A program made the translations under genes and the position numbers. The notes beneath the pieces were generated by a model. The model ran no database searches, was not told the DNA's origin, and saw nothing but the letters and a program-made list of their open reading frames with translations. From contig BCHH01000007.1 in the NCBI GenBank assembly GCA_001599595.1, forward strand, positions 2,746,719 to 2,810,718: DNA of 64,000 bases, read 5' to 3'. The stretch comes from Beverwykella pulmonaria (lineage: Eukaryota > Ascomycota > Dothideomycetes > Pleosporales > Melanommataceae). The first letter of the stretch is position 1. Every line of letters starts with the position of its first letter. Positions 1 through 10,650 of this stretch are shown piece after piece.

Positions 1-2887
1 TCAGGACAACAGTTAACGGTATGATAATGGCAAGCAAAACAATGATGATAATGCAACAACCACAGCACCAGAAGCACCTGCCTCTGCGACTCTTTTTCTT
101 CTCGTCCTTCTTTCCCTGTCCATTCTTCTTCTTCCGAAAACGTTGAAGAAATGGAAGTGGGAGGCAATCCATGATATTACTGACTTTGCGGTGCTGCTTC
201 TGGCCTTTCAAGTCTGGAGTGGATGCTGGTGAGCTTGCGCGACTATCATAGCCATGGGCGGAGTGCGATGACTTTTGTGCAAATGTCGGCGGGGGCGCGA
301 AAACTGGGAGGACTTTTGGTGCGGTGTTGTCCCGAGGAGTAGACAAGTCAACATTGAAGGGCTGAGGGATAGGAGGTGATACATGAGCTGGCTGCTTCGT
401 TGGCGGTGTGTTGACGCTTGTTGCTTGAACGCTGCCCTCCGATCGTCTGTCTTGGAGCGCAATATTCGCATAAAATGGCTGCGCAGATGGCGTTGTGTGG
501 GCGTCTCTGGTCTGGAACCTTGTTTCCGATTGTTTTTCTTGATGCTCATTATTCGCATTAAATTGTTGTGCAGATGGTGTTGCGTGGGCGTCTCTTGTCT
601 GGACTCTTGTTTCCGATTGTCTCTTTTGGTGCTCGTTATTCGCATAAAATGGCTGTGCAGATGGTGTTGTGTGCGCATCTCTTGGCTGGACTCTTGTCTC
701 TGATTGCCTCTCTTGATTCTGCTCATTATTCGCATAAAATGGCTGTCCAGAGGGTGTTGTATGGGCGTCTCCTGGCTGGACTCTTGTCTCCGATTGCCTC
801 TCTTGATACTCATCATTCACATAACCTGCGTGTCCGGTAGGTGGTGTGTTAGCTCTTGATGTCTGAATGATTACACCCGGCCGTTTATCTTGTGGCTCAG
901 TATTCGGTTGATAGAGCTGTCTAACAGGTGGTGTGTTCGCAATCGTCGACTGTGCATTTGTATCTGATTGTCTATCTTGGAGTTCAATATTCGTGTAGTA
1001 CGGCTGTCGAGCTGATGATGTGTTCGTGATGGTCGCCTGAGCGTTTGCATCTGATCGTTTGTCCTGGAGTTCAATAACCATATGAATCTGTTGGGGGCCA
1101 GGGACTTGACGGGGCATCATGATAGTGCCAGTAGTAGCAGTGTCTACGATTGGCGATGGAGATAGTGCGGATAACGGAGAGGCTATGCCATGGTCGAGTG
1201 TCGATGTTGTTTGCTTAGACCGGGATTGTGCTTCATCACGTCCGACTGTTGATGTCTTGGTAAGGAATGGTAGGCCGCTTTCATTTTCTCTACCTTGGCT
1301 GCGTGCTGTCGGGGGAGTCTTTGCGTCGAAGCCGAAAACAACCTGCTCGGCTTGTTGGCGTTCACTTGGACTTTGGCTTCTTACAGTGGTCGAATAAGAA
1401 GTCGGTCCTAGAGGCGAAATTCCGACGACAGACGGACTCTTTTCGGTTGCAGACCATATGTATGTCGACGGTGTGGAAGGCGAGGTAGTATTCGGATCAA
1501 ATCGTTGAGGCATCATCGGAACACTGGGAGTCTTCTCTGTGTTTCGCCCACCCTGAGTCCAAACTGAGTTTGTCCGTGACATTGCGAATGGTGTCGTGAT
1601 CACATTCCACCAGCCCTGGGATCTGCGTGGCGTAGGAACCACCGAGGTGTCAATAGATAAAGTCGAAAGCGCATTCCTATTGCGAAGAGGCACCTCGTCT
1701 TCTTCAAAGAAAGTTCCTGTCGAGGTGATGCGATCCCGCAGTTTCATTTCATCTTCATCATCTTCAAATGCCGTACCAGCGGAGTCAAGTGTGTCATTCC
1801 TGGTATGAGTCTGAGGTCCGCCAGTTGCGCCGCCATGGAAGTCTGTGTAATAGTTCCCAGTGGATGACTTCGTTACATTCGATATGTTATTGACGTTGGT
1901 AACGTTGGTGACGTTGGTGATGTTGGTTACGTTCGTAGGGAGAGCGGGGACGGGAGGAACGTCAGAAATGTCATTACGGGGGTTGAAAGTTGCACGGGAA
2001 TAAATGCTTGACCCTCGCCCTGGGGTGTAGTCTGATGCAGTATCCGGCGACCAAACTGATTGGAACGCAGCAGCGGGGGTAATGATAATACTCGGTGTAA
2101 CCAATGTGGCATCACTTTCAGATCGATGCCGAGTTGACTGGTAGGGACTGAAGTCGGGTACGCTGTCAGACGGGATTGAAATGCCAATTGGAATAGCTCG
2201 GTCCCACGGAGAGACCTCTTGCCACGTCCTGCTGCCTGGAGTTGCGGTTTTCGGATCCAGGTTATCTGTTTCATGATATGTAACTCCATCCTCGTCGGTT
2301 TGGAATGAGGTGACATGGGGTGGCATGGGGCCATCTGTTCGGCTTTCAGGCTGGGGAGTTCCTCGTGTGATTCCCAACCCTTTATTCTTCGTCGCTGACC
2401 TTCCAAGTCCAAGCCAATTATGCTTCTTCACCGTTCCACTACTTTTCAACTCGCTTTCATTAGGGTAAACTTGTCGGGGTGCGTTCCCTCTGTGTCTCGA
2501 AAAGCTTGTATCAAGTGTAATTCCAGGTTTTGTCGGCTTCCCAAGAATCTCCTTCTTGCGTGATCTCGTTCGTGAGATCCGTGCTGCAAAGGACCGCGAG
2601 TTGCGTTTTGTTGCCATGGCCCTCCTTGCAGCTATTTGCGCGTCGGATTCCCCTTGACCCTTCTTGTATGTGGTGCTCGGTAATATAAACGTGCCGTTGA
2701 AGTTGCCGTTGAAGTGGCCATTGAAATGGACCATAATGGGCTCATCTTGACTCTCTGGGCGGGCAAAAGTGTGCTCATCCGATTCAGAACTTGCTGCGTC
2801 GGGTTGACTGATGAGTCTTGTTGTCATTGGTTGCAATGATTGTGACTGTGATTGTGGCCCAAGGGGACCTGTGTATTCTGTAGCCAT
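1..2887 (-). CDS. Repeat-rich single-pass membrane protein, C-terminus beyond left edge
   Basis: I do not recognise the family. Reading leftward from an ATG at 2887-2885, the frame stays open to the window edge (962 codons, no stop; each line checked). The N-terminus is polar and disordered (starts MATEYTGPLGPQ). Around residues 315-335 there is a run of T-N-V and T-N-I triplets. Residues about 602-832 hold eight copies of a 29-residue repeat with the core S-E-T-R-V-Q...T-P-S-A-Q-P-F-Y-A-N. A basic stretch follows, and then a Cys-rich hydrophobic segment at about residues 937-962 (starts CFWCCGCC) that should cross a membrane. The rest of the protein, probably extracellular or lumenal, lies outside the window. 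The overlapping frames on both strands are shadows made by the repeats. Function is unknown; a cell-surface or septum-associated protein is only a guess. Confidence 0.75.
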   Translation of the reverse strand, partial: MATEYTGPLGPQSQSQSLQPMTTRLISQPDAASSESDEHTFARPESQDEPIMVHFNGHFNGNFNGTFILPSTTYKKGQGESDAQIAARRAMATKRNSRSFAARISRTRSRKKEILGKPTKPGITLDTSFSRHRGNAPRQVYPNESELKSSGTVKKHNWLGLGRSATKNKGLGITRGTPQPESRTDGPMPPHVTSFQTDEDGVTYHETDNLDPKTATPGSRTWQEVSPWDRAIPIGISIPSDSVPDFSPYQSTRHRSESDATLVTPSIIITPAAAFQSVWSPDTASDYTPGRGSSIYSRATFNPRNDISDVPPVPALPTNVTNITNVTNVTNVNNISNVTKSSTGNYYTDFHGGATGGPQTHTRNDTLDSAGTAFEDDEDEMKLRDRITSTGTFFEEDEVPLRNRNALSTLSIDTSVVPTPRRSQGWWNVITTPFAMSRTNSVWTQGGRNTEKTPSVPMMPQRFDPNTTSPSTPSTYIWSATEKSPSVVGISPLGPTSYSTTVRSQSPSERQQAEQVVFGFDAKTPPTARSQGRENESGLPFLTKTSTVGRDEAQSRSKQTTSTLDHGIASPLSALSPSPIVDTATTGTIMMPRQVPGPQQIHMVIELQDKRSDANAQATITNTSSARQPYYTNIELQDRQSDTNAQSTIANTPPVRQLYQPNTEPQDKRPGVIIQTSRANTPPTGHAGYVNDEYQERQSETRVQPGDAHTTPSGQPFYANNEQNQERQSETRVQPRDAHTTPSAQPFYANNEHQKRQSETRVQTRDAHATPSAQQFNANNEHQEKQSETRFQTRDAHTTPSAQPFYANIALQDRRSEGSVQATSVNTPPTKQPAHVSPPIPQPFNVDLSTPRDNTAPKVLPVFAPPPTFAQKSSHSAHGYDSRASSPASTPDLKGQKQHRKVSNIMDCLPLPFLQRFRKKKNGQGKKDEKKKSRRGRCFWCCGCCIIIIVLLAIIIPLTVVL
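390..1080 (-). repeat. Coding tandem repeat, eight copies of 87 bp
   Basis: A shared motif (attcgca and variants) recurs at 464, 551, 638, 728 and 815, so spacing is 87 bp (once 90 bp). Three more diverged copies lie between 830 and 1080. All spacings are multiples of three, so the repeat adds or removes 29-residue units without breaking the frame. Copies between 460 and 830 are the most alike, which points to recent expansion there. Confidence 0.85.
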
Positions 2888-5002
2888 GTTGTTGAACGCT
2901 CGTGTGTGGGGGAATGTTCCTCGGTGGTATAGTGGTGGCTGAAAGCAAAGAGGTCGGGAGTTTTGCGATCAGACGGTAAGGTTGGTCAGTGGTAGAGCAG
3001 GTCACGAACAAGGCATTGTTCTTCCTCGCAAGAGAGCTATAGGTGGCTGAAACGAAGATCGTTTGTGATGGTGGTATTGTTCTATTGTGGGGCCGACTGA
3101 CACCCGAAACTTAATGGAAAGCGAGAACAATAGGACAATGAATAATAACGACAGTAGAAACAATAGAAGAAACGGGGACAAAGAACTGACGGGTAAAGAC
3201 AAAGGAATGTAGGAAAAGAGAAGAGAATGAAGATGAAAGACGCTGCAACGCGGGAACACGCGACTCGGGATCTTTGGAGAGCCTCAGTTATCCATGCGGC
3301 CTACCCGCCTTACTGCATACTGTATAGCTCATTGTACAGTCCTTGACCTCGCCCTGTGATTTGATGGAAGCGCTGGTCACGTTGGTCTGAACAAGATTCC
3401 GATGGACGAAGCAGAGCTGGTGCTAGGATGGCGGTGAATTGATTGGAGGTAGACGCTCCCCAGCAGAGTGGATCGCCTCATCGCGGGCGCCATCTCGCAG
3501 ACCTGAGACTTGTAGCCGCCCGGGATTCGCTGAGGCTTAAATGTACAACAGAAAGCGAGATCTGAGACGCAAGCTGGGTGGTGGCCGAATGATCGAGGTG
3601 AGGTGTGGAGGAGCCAGTAAGGAGGGAGAAGGGTGGGTTTAGACGCTGGGCGCAATCTGCCGGGCGCTAACAGCTGGTTTGCCAAGCACCCATTTCTCCA
3701 TCATCATGCGCGGAAGCTCGCCTGAAGCAGTAATTCCGTGTGTATAAGATGGAGAAGATATGATAGAGAGTGAGACACCGTGAAGTGTATGTGCGTGTAT
3801 ATAGGAGCTGTAATGAAGTCTTTGGTATACACACTCCCTGCGATCAGCACAAGCAATTACTCGAGGAAAGAAGCAATTTAATCTTTCGATATTCCTCCTA
3901 TCTTGTAACATATTTTGCCTGAAGTATACACCCACCGTGGCACAGTGCACTCGACGTGGTACTATGACAGAGTAAACTGAAAGTGGTACTATGACACCGT
4001 AAACTGGAAGTGGTACTTCTGTCAGAACCGTAATCTGCAACCAAGACCGCTGATGTAACCTTGACACACGGCGCCGTGCACGTGAAAGCTCGACGATCCT
4101 CCCCTTCCCAAGTTCGGTACGCACGGTGACAGGCTCATGTTGATGGAGCATGGCAATGTGACAGGCGAGGTGCCGAGCATTATTGCCCACGAACATAGAC
4201 GCGCACCAACTTCACTGCCCTTTATCGAGGAAAGTTGCTTGGAGTCGACGATATTGTTGTTTATATTTGTCTATTTTGAATCGATAGTAGCATTCTCTTT
4301 TTGAGGAGAAGGCTGTTGGCTAATCTTAGCTGTCAATGCCAAGGGCGGCGCGCCCCCATTTGCAGAATGGCAGTAATAATCAGTCAGTAATTTCCTCGCA
4401 AAAGGAGCTGCGAGACGGCAACTCTTCATCCTGCTCCTGGACCTGCGCCTGCTCTTGTTCTTCTTGCAAGCAACTCGAGTGCATGCTGTCTTCCGCGACC
4501 TGCGCGCCCTAGCGACAACCCTAGCAGACATCCTCGCAACGTTCCACCGACTCTGGTCCCGACGCTCTCGAACCGTCGTTCCCGTCTTGGGTGAAACCGC
4601 CTCACGACTTCTCACGGCCAAGCTGGCCTTTTGACGCACCCCTTCGAGCACGCCTTGCGTCCGTCTTCTGCGCTTTGTTGAGCAGGAAGATTTAATCCTT
4701 GCGCCTGGCTCCAGCCTGCCGTCGCAGCAGCAAGTGGTACAGCTCCCGCAAACCACGTCGAGCCCATTCCGAGCAGACCTCTGCCTCTACATTAAAAGTC
4801 CTTCGCCCTGGCTTCTCCAAACTCCTTTTCCGCCACTGCTGGCCAACGCCGGAGGCGCTCCTCGGCCGCGAAGCACCCCCCCAACTTACATCTCCAGGAC
4901 TCGTCCGACCAACGCGGCAGATTGGGTACAACATCTGGCAGCTCGGGCGGCCATCTGGGGGACGTGCTGCCTTCTATCCCTGGCACACCAGCCATTCTCG
5001 AC
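2888..5002. other. Divergent intergenic region with a 27-bp tandem repeat
   Basis: This separates the leftward membrane protein gene from the rightward mannosyltransferase gene. I find no convincing gene: the minus frames at 3002-3259, 3377-3685 and 3639-4196 are low-complexity or lack protein-like composition. A 27-bp unit beginning gtggtactatgac is repeated at 3956, 3983 and, partially, 4010. The frames at 4699-5002 read into the mannosyltransferase leader; no ATG there is better than 5003. Confidence 0.5.
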
Positions 5003-6493
5003 ATGTCTTCCAGATCACCCTCCCCGCAGGCTGGGGGCTGGTCGAGTCCCGGCCTCAATACCCCTTATGATACAGGTGGTCGAACGAGTCCCGTGCGGGG
5101 ATACACGAATGGAGCATCGCAGAATGTCACTTGGGCATCGGCTCAGGCAAGAAGCGCGGAAGTGAAGGGGTACACCGCATTCAACCCTCGGAATCAAGGG
5201 TTTTTCGGGAGACATTTTCGGAGAATTTCAACCAGTCTGCCTTTCAGCTACGCAGAGAAGGAGAAACTTGGGAGGGGACGATACCAGGGTAGCAAGGCGA
5301 TGCAAATTTTGAATGCGCTGGGGAGGAATTTGTGGCGCCTAAGAAGATCTGTTGGGCTGGTGTTGCTGCTCATACTCAGCATAATTCTATTCTACGTAAC
5401 GCGTAAGTTACCGACCTCGACCCGGGAGAAGCGAACTAACAGAAGGTAGCATTGCACCGCATATATCGACGAACTTCTTTGTTCGGCACTGGTGGCAACA
5501 AATTCGTAATTATTCTCGCTGCAAATCAAGGAGGCGGCGTGATGGAGTGGAAGGGCCCTCGCGAGTGGGCGATTGAAAGAGACAGTGTCAAGAACAAAAA
5601 GAAGTACACGAAGAAATGGGGCTATGACCTGGAGATCGTGGACATGAGCACCAAGAAGCGTTACGCGCACGAGTGGAGAGAAAGTTGGGAGAAGGTGGAT
5701 ACAATTCGAAATGCCATGCGCAAATATCCACGCGCTGAATGGTTTGTAATTACTCCACCGCTGGTGTTGCTGTGCTAACCCTATGATCAGGTTTTGGTGG
5801 CTGGACACAAACACCTTTATAATGGAGCCATCCTATTCGCTGCAAAACCACATTTTCAAACGCCTCAAGTACGACACATATCGAGATATCAACAAGTACA
5901 ATCCCTTGAACATTTCTCATCCTCTAACAGATGAGTATTTGGATGCTGAAACTCGGTCGCTGAACGGGGATGGGAAACTGGATTCAATCAATATGATTGT
6001 GCCACAAGACTGTGGTGGCTTTAATCTAGGGTCGTTCTTCGTCCGAAGAAGTGCGTGGACGGATCGGTTATTAGATATCTGGTGGGATCCCGTTGGCTAC
6101 GAGCAGAAGCACATGGAGTGGGAGCACAAAGAGCAAGACGCTCTCGAGTATATGTACACCAACCAGCCCTGGATCCGCCCACACGTTGCATTCATCAACC
6201 AGCGCAAGATCAACAGCTTTCCACCCGGCGCCTGCGGAGAAAAGGGAGACGACCCCCAAATCCATTACCAGGAGAAGGATCGAGACTTTCTTGTCAATAT
6301 GGCCGGTTGCGAATGGGGTCGGGACTGCTGGGCGGAGATGTACAACTATCGGCAGCTGAGCAACCGCCTCAACCGGAATCCTTGGGAAAAGTTCAAAGAC
6401 TGGATCAGCGACTCGGTCAAGCACATGAAAGAGTCAAAGAAGAAAGATAAGAAGGGCGAGAAGGGTGCTAAGGCGAAGAAGGGTAATCATTAA
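5003..6493 (+). CDS. Alpha-1,6-mannosyltransferase subunit, GT34 (Gma12/Mnn10/Mnn11) family
   Basis: Exons 5003-5402, 5450-5741 and 5791-6493 give 464 residues. Both introns (47 and 49 bp) have a CTAAC branch site just before the acceptor. The protein is a type II Golgi membrane protein: a short Ser/Pro-rich cytosolic tail (starts MSSRSPSPQAGGW), one transmembrane helix at about residues 113-132 (VGLVLLLILSIILFYV), then a catalytic domain. Family landmarks are the LAANQGGGVMEWKG strand, the YPRAEWFWWLDTNTFIMEP segment that carries the DXD-like site (here D-T-N), and the CGGFNLGSFFVRRS loop. In yeast, family members sit in the M-Pol II complex that extends the alpha-1,6 backbone of N-glycan mannan. 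The C-terminus is Lys-rich. The start is the first ATG that matches the usual proline/serine leader. Whether it is the Mnn10 or Mnn11 orthologue cannot be decided here. Confidence 0.9.
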
Positions 6494-8393
6494 TGAGAAT
6501 AGAAGAAGCGCGGCTTGCATCGGCGCTGTTACGAGACGACACTAGACACTTTGGATTCTACTGGCCGCGAGATCGGTTGCTTGTTCCCTCAAAATACCCA
6601 AAATGCGCAAGGGTGTGATGAGCCTTCCATTTACTTTTTTTTCTCTCTTTTTTTTATGGATACTGTTGAGATGTCATTGTATCATATTTCACGAACCTGG
6701 TCTGGAAACTTCGTCGATACGTTAGAGATATCCGGCCTGGCGAGCACTTGCTCTGCGGTCTTCAGGTCGTCACGTTATCCAGGGTCTGGCAGGTTGCAAG
6801 AAGGACCTGTCCAAGAGTGTTCTCTTCTTACGTTCTCAATTCCATTTCTGGTTGGATGGCCACTTTGGAGGTCTGGCTTTGATTCTGCACTACGGCGCTC
6901 GAACATCCTCCTATTCTTGGCGCTCTCTTTCTACAGCACGTCGTGTTTGCCATTTGGGGCGATCGTCGTCGGTGGTCGTTGTCAGTTACACGTCAACTAA
7001 ATTGTTGAAAAAAAAAACAATAATTATATCCACATTATACAAACCTACCCATTCTCAACTCACTGAATCTCCAGACGGCGTGTTGTTACATGTTGAATAT
7101 ACTTGGGAATGAACCCTGTGTTGACCCCTAATTTTCCTCCCCAGCCATGATCTGCAGCATTTCGCGTGATTCGTGAACTGTCACTATTCCGTTCTCTTGT
7201 TAATTAGTCAAGCGCAGTGTTAGTACCGGCATTAACGCACTCGCTGGTACTTGTCGAGTCTCAGACTCAAGCACACTATGATCATGTTGCTATTGCGTGA
7301 TGGACGTAAGATGTTTCGACAGCGCGCTCCCAAGCGTGTGGTTAAGGTGCGGGGACAAATAACTGCACTCTACACATCACATCATCCTAAATAAGACCAT
7401 AGTGGAGGCAGGCAACTGAGACGGCATCTGGAGAGTATGTGTGTGTGGCTGAACGCAGAAATCCTACCAGCTCCAGTAATTACCATAACAGCCATGTCTG
7501 GCATATGGGCAGGTGAGCAGAGTGAAGGTCTAAGCCCCGAATTGGGACGGTGGCTCGTGACTTGTGATTCGCCCACGGGGTTAGGATGTCCACCACTTTT
7601 GTGTATTGTGACCATCAGCCCTGCAGCCAACAAACGGCCGCAGGAACAAGCCAACATCATCGTCACCACCCCGGCCCTCTTTATTTCTCCCATCCCTCAG
7701 CTCTTCCTCGGTCACCACCTTCACCGTCTTTGCGTTGTCTCCCAGCCCAAACACCGCACTCGATCGGCCTCCCCGCCCAGACGTCATTGTGTGCCAAATA
7801 CGGAGTAGTGGCCGTGTGTCAGAACGTCAAGCCAGCCTCTGCCACAGCGCCAGCGCTCACGGGCTCAAACCTTATCTCCAACGTCAACGTTTGCCCGCAC
7901 GACAACGAGCGCGCGACGACAGCAGCATATCAGGGCTCACTCCGCCTGTGACACCTGCTGCTCATCGTCCCCGACCCCACCCCGACCCCGGCATTGAACA
8001 CTGCGAAACAAAGAACTAAGATTGCAAACTCTCCACTTGAGCACATATCTAGCTCCCCACCGGCGGCCGACAGACACGTCGTCTCAGGAAAGCATACTTG
8101 GTTGGGCCGACTTCGCAAGACTCGAAGTATTTCAGGGCGTGTGGTACATTCTATGCGGACACGATGCAGAACAGAGACCAACATCAGGCACCCCCAGCAA
8201 GGCAGAGAAGGAACTCAGTAGGCACGCAACCGTCTCGTCAGAGCATGGCCCCTACAACCTCTGCCTCGCTGCCTTCCAGACAGCACTCAGAAGGTACGTC
8301 ACCCGCGCTCATGTGCCCCCCTGCCCGCATTCATCAGTCTTCTTCTTCAGCCCGTTACCCCCAACTCCAACGCTTCTGGATCCTGCTGACACC
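6494..8393. other. Intergenic region, no gene recognised
   Basis: This is the 3' flank of the mannosyltransferase gene and the leader of the next gene. It contains T-rich and A-rich tracts near 6640 and 7010. Frames between 7380 and 8300 are compositionally biased C-rich leader sequence. A possible 5'-UTR intron runs from a gtacgt donor at 8294 to a ctucag-type acceptor at 8350, which would put the ATG at 8394 early in the second exon. Confidence 0.45.
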
Positions 8394-9578
8394 ATGGCCT
8401 TACGCTCAACAGAATCATGGATCGAGATTGGATCTAGACCCTCTTCATCCTCACTCTCCTCTGCTGCCGACGAGATCATCACAACTGGCCTCAGGGTCCA
8501 GCACGACTCGAACACCCATCGACGAAGACGACGCAGAGCTGTCAGCGTCGGCCAGTTCCAGATAGGCACGGGATATCGCATCAGAAGTGGAGGGGGCAAT
8601 AGCAGCCAAGAAGAATACGATGAGAGCGAGTCCGAGTCAGATCGGGTAATGACGTCTTCGACGGAAGGCATCGGCCCGTCTCCTCTCCAGCATGAGCTGC
8701 GCCGAGCATCTCGAAACCCACAGTCAGTCGCATCTTCCGAAACCATGTCGGAGCGAGAGGGAGATGCCGAAGATGAAGACGATGAGAACGCGACCGCGGT
8801 CAACTACCCTAGGTCTACTGGACGGCCGTTTGAACCACGTCCGAATGCCTTCTCACACCTTCCCATGGAGCACGCGATGCGCATGGAGTCAGGGGCGAAT
8901 TCTATACCCCGCAGACTAGCAGCTCGACCCGCATCGCAACGCCATTCCTTCCCTCAGCACTCACCCTTCAATAATGCATCCCCCAACTACCAACCCGACC
9001 ATGATGAAGCTCTGCGCGCCAGCCTGTCAACACTTCTCTCTGCGGCTGCCGCCGTCCGAGGCTTGCCCAAGCCAGGTCAGGCGCGTACCAACCTTCCGAA
9101 TCCTTCCACCCGCGTCGATCCCATGTCCCTTCGGCTTGTTCCCGAGTCAGTGGCTTTGGGTGACATTACAGAAGACACAAGTAGCAACCGCATATCCTCC
9201 AGGGGATCGCCTTCTGTGTCATCTCCCACCTCCTCAGACAAGTCCAAACGGAAGGCTAGTCCGCCTGCCAACACCAACATTCGCAGCAACAGTAAGGATC
9301 GTCGAGCGACCAAGAAAGCACGGAGAATAGGCCCTCTCACTGAAGAGATCAGCCCCACGCTGCTGACCTGGGTTGTCAGCGCTGGCGTTGTGGTACTTGT
9401 CAGTGCTTTAAGCTTCTCAGCTGGTTACGTTGTTGGAAAAGAAGCGGGTCATGCTGAAGCCATGGGTACACTAGGCGCCGTTGGTGGCGAAGCTGGGAGA
9501 TGTGGGAAAGAGGCCGCCGGTGGCATAGGCCTTCGGAGACTAAGATGGAGCGGTGCGGGTGCAGTTGTCCGGGTTTGA
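8394..9578 (+). CDS. Disordered protein with a C-terminal membrane anchor
   Basis: One exon, 394 residues from the ATG at 8394. The frame is open further upstream, but that part looks like translated leader; the MALRSTESWIEIGS start begins the protein-like composition. The N-terminal 300 residues are rich in Ser, Arg and acidic runs (for example E-S-E-S-E-S-D and E-D-E-D-D-E-N). A Lys/Arg-rich patch (KARRIG) precedes a single hydrophobic helix at about residues 325-348 (TWVVSAGVVVLVSALSFSAGYVVG), followed by a Gly/Ala-rich tail of about 45 residues. That layout suggests a tail-anchored or single-pass protein facing the cytosol. I recognise no domain and make no functional call. The start could be earlier if a 5' intron is real. 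Confidence 0.7.
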   Translation: MALRSTESWIEIGSRPSSSSLSSAADEIITTGLRVQHDSNTHRRRRRRAVSVGQFQIGTGYRIRSGGGNSSQEEYDESESESDRVMTSSTEGIGPSPLQHELRRASRNPQSVASSETMSEREGDAEDEDDENATAVNYPRSTGRPFEPRPNAFSHLPMEHAMRMESGANSIPRRLAARPASQRHSFPQHSPFNNASPNYQPDHDEALRASLSTLLSAAAAVRGLPKPGQARTNLPNPSTRVDPMSLRLVPESVALGDITEDTSSNRISSRGSPSVSSPTSSDKSKRKASPPANTNIRSNSKDRRATKKARRIGPLTEEISPTLLTWVVSAGVVVLVSALSFSAGYVVGKEAGHAEAMGTLGAVGGEAGRCGKEAAGGIGLRRLRWSGAGAVVRV

Positions 9579-10071
9579 GTTACCTAGGCCAACTCTTGCA
9601 GGATCACGAATAGTAACGAACATGAGGAGCATAGAGCTAGATTATGATGGTGCTGATACCTATACACAGATTTGGAGGCAGGCAACAGTATGGAACCATA
9701 TTCTTTGAAGCATTGGCGTTTTCCTCGGTCATTGCATCTGCTTTTCACTTTATTTTAGGGAATAATCATGGCGCTGGGAAGGCGTCGGTGTTTGGGTCTG
9801 ATTCAGCATTCGCTCCTAGCACTTGGAATCATGGATAGTCACTTCTCACGGATACATAGATATGGAAGTGAGACCGCTGTTGCTCTTAATTATGTCTGGT
9901 CCATCTACACTCAGACATTCCAGATCTAGCAAATCTAGATTTCTATTTCTACTCATCTTATCGCCTTTGATACCTTTGTAAACACCTGCAACGTATTACT
10001 CAGACCCCGTGCCCCGTGCAAAAAGGTGGGAACAATAATGGTGAGATAATTAGAAAAGTGCAAAAACAATT
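9579..10071. other. Intergenic region
   Basis: Three-prime flank of the anchored protein gene. I see no gene or repeat. A run of five A at 10062-10066 reads as a T5 pol III terminator for the tRNA on the minus strand. Confidence 0.5.
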
Positions 10072-10152
10072 CGACACCTGAGTGATTCGAACACTCGCTC
10101 CCGAAGGAACGGGCTTAGCAGGCCCGCGCGTTAACCACTCCGCCAAGGTGCC
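10072..10152 (-). tRNA. tRNA-Ser (anticodon GCT)
   Basis: Reading the minus strand, a 7-bp acceptor stem (GGCACCT paired with AGGTGTC, one G-T pair) encloses a D arm with GGTTAAC. The anticodon stem is CGGGC/GCCCG around the loop CTGCTAA, so the anticodon is GCT. A long variable arm (TCCTTCGGGAGC) and a TTCGAAT T-loop follow. The long variable arm and the discriminator G are both typical of serine tRNAs. There is no intron. A T5 pol III stop follows within 10 bases. Confidence 0.95.
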
Positions 10153-10650
10153 TTGGTTAATGTAATTAATGAAATCTGTTAGCATATTATAATATGAATA
10201 CTAAAAGAATAACCATCGCTTATGGGCTCTCGTCTAACTCCGATTGCGGGGCACATCTATTAATAGCGAATTATCAACCTTAATTTTGAACTGAGTAAAA
10301 GGGTCGTGGAGTGAACGCTGAAACACATTGGAAGCTCGCAAAATAGTTGGTTATTTGGTAGATACAGCGATGGACATTTGGAAAATTAGTCTGCCACCTT
10401 CACCTTTAGCATGGCCATGATGATAATGCGAAGGAATGTTTATTAACATCACTGAATGCGGTATTATCCGCAAACAGTATGTACTACTAAAATGAAAGTC
10501 TACCCTAATGAAAAACTCCTAACATATATGATTCGTAACTCTCCACTCATTTCCAGACTCCCATTGATATGCTATTCCAAATATCACAACTATGCCTCAC
10601 TCTTCTCCACAGCCTTCCACTTCCCATCCCTCCTTCCCGAAACAGCCAAC
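10153..10650. other. AT-rich intergenic region
   Basis: Between the tRNA gene and the decayed transporter. AT-rich with no coding frame or repeat that I can support. Confidence 0.5.

Noticed and set aside
208..816. Minus and plus frames of up to 202 codons in the repeat region
   Set aside because: They are shadows of the 29-residue repeats in the long minus frame that is open from 2887 to the edge, which alone has a membrane segment and protein-like composition.
3639..4196. 185-codon minus frame
   Set aside because: No recognisable motif, spans the 27-bp tandem repeat, and has no splice or start context that favours a gene.
4699..5070. Plus frames overlapping the mannosyltransferase start
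   Set aside because: They are leader sequence in other frames; the family-like start is ATG 5003.
8022..8393. N-terminal extension of the 8394 gene
   Set aside because: The upstream codons read as a biased, C-rich leader with a likely intron, and do not resemble the rest of the protein.
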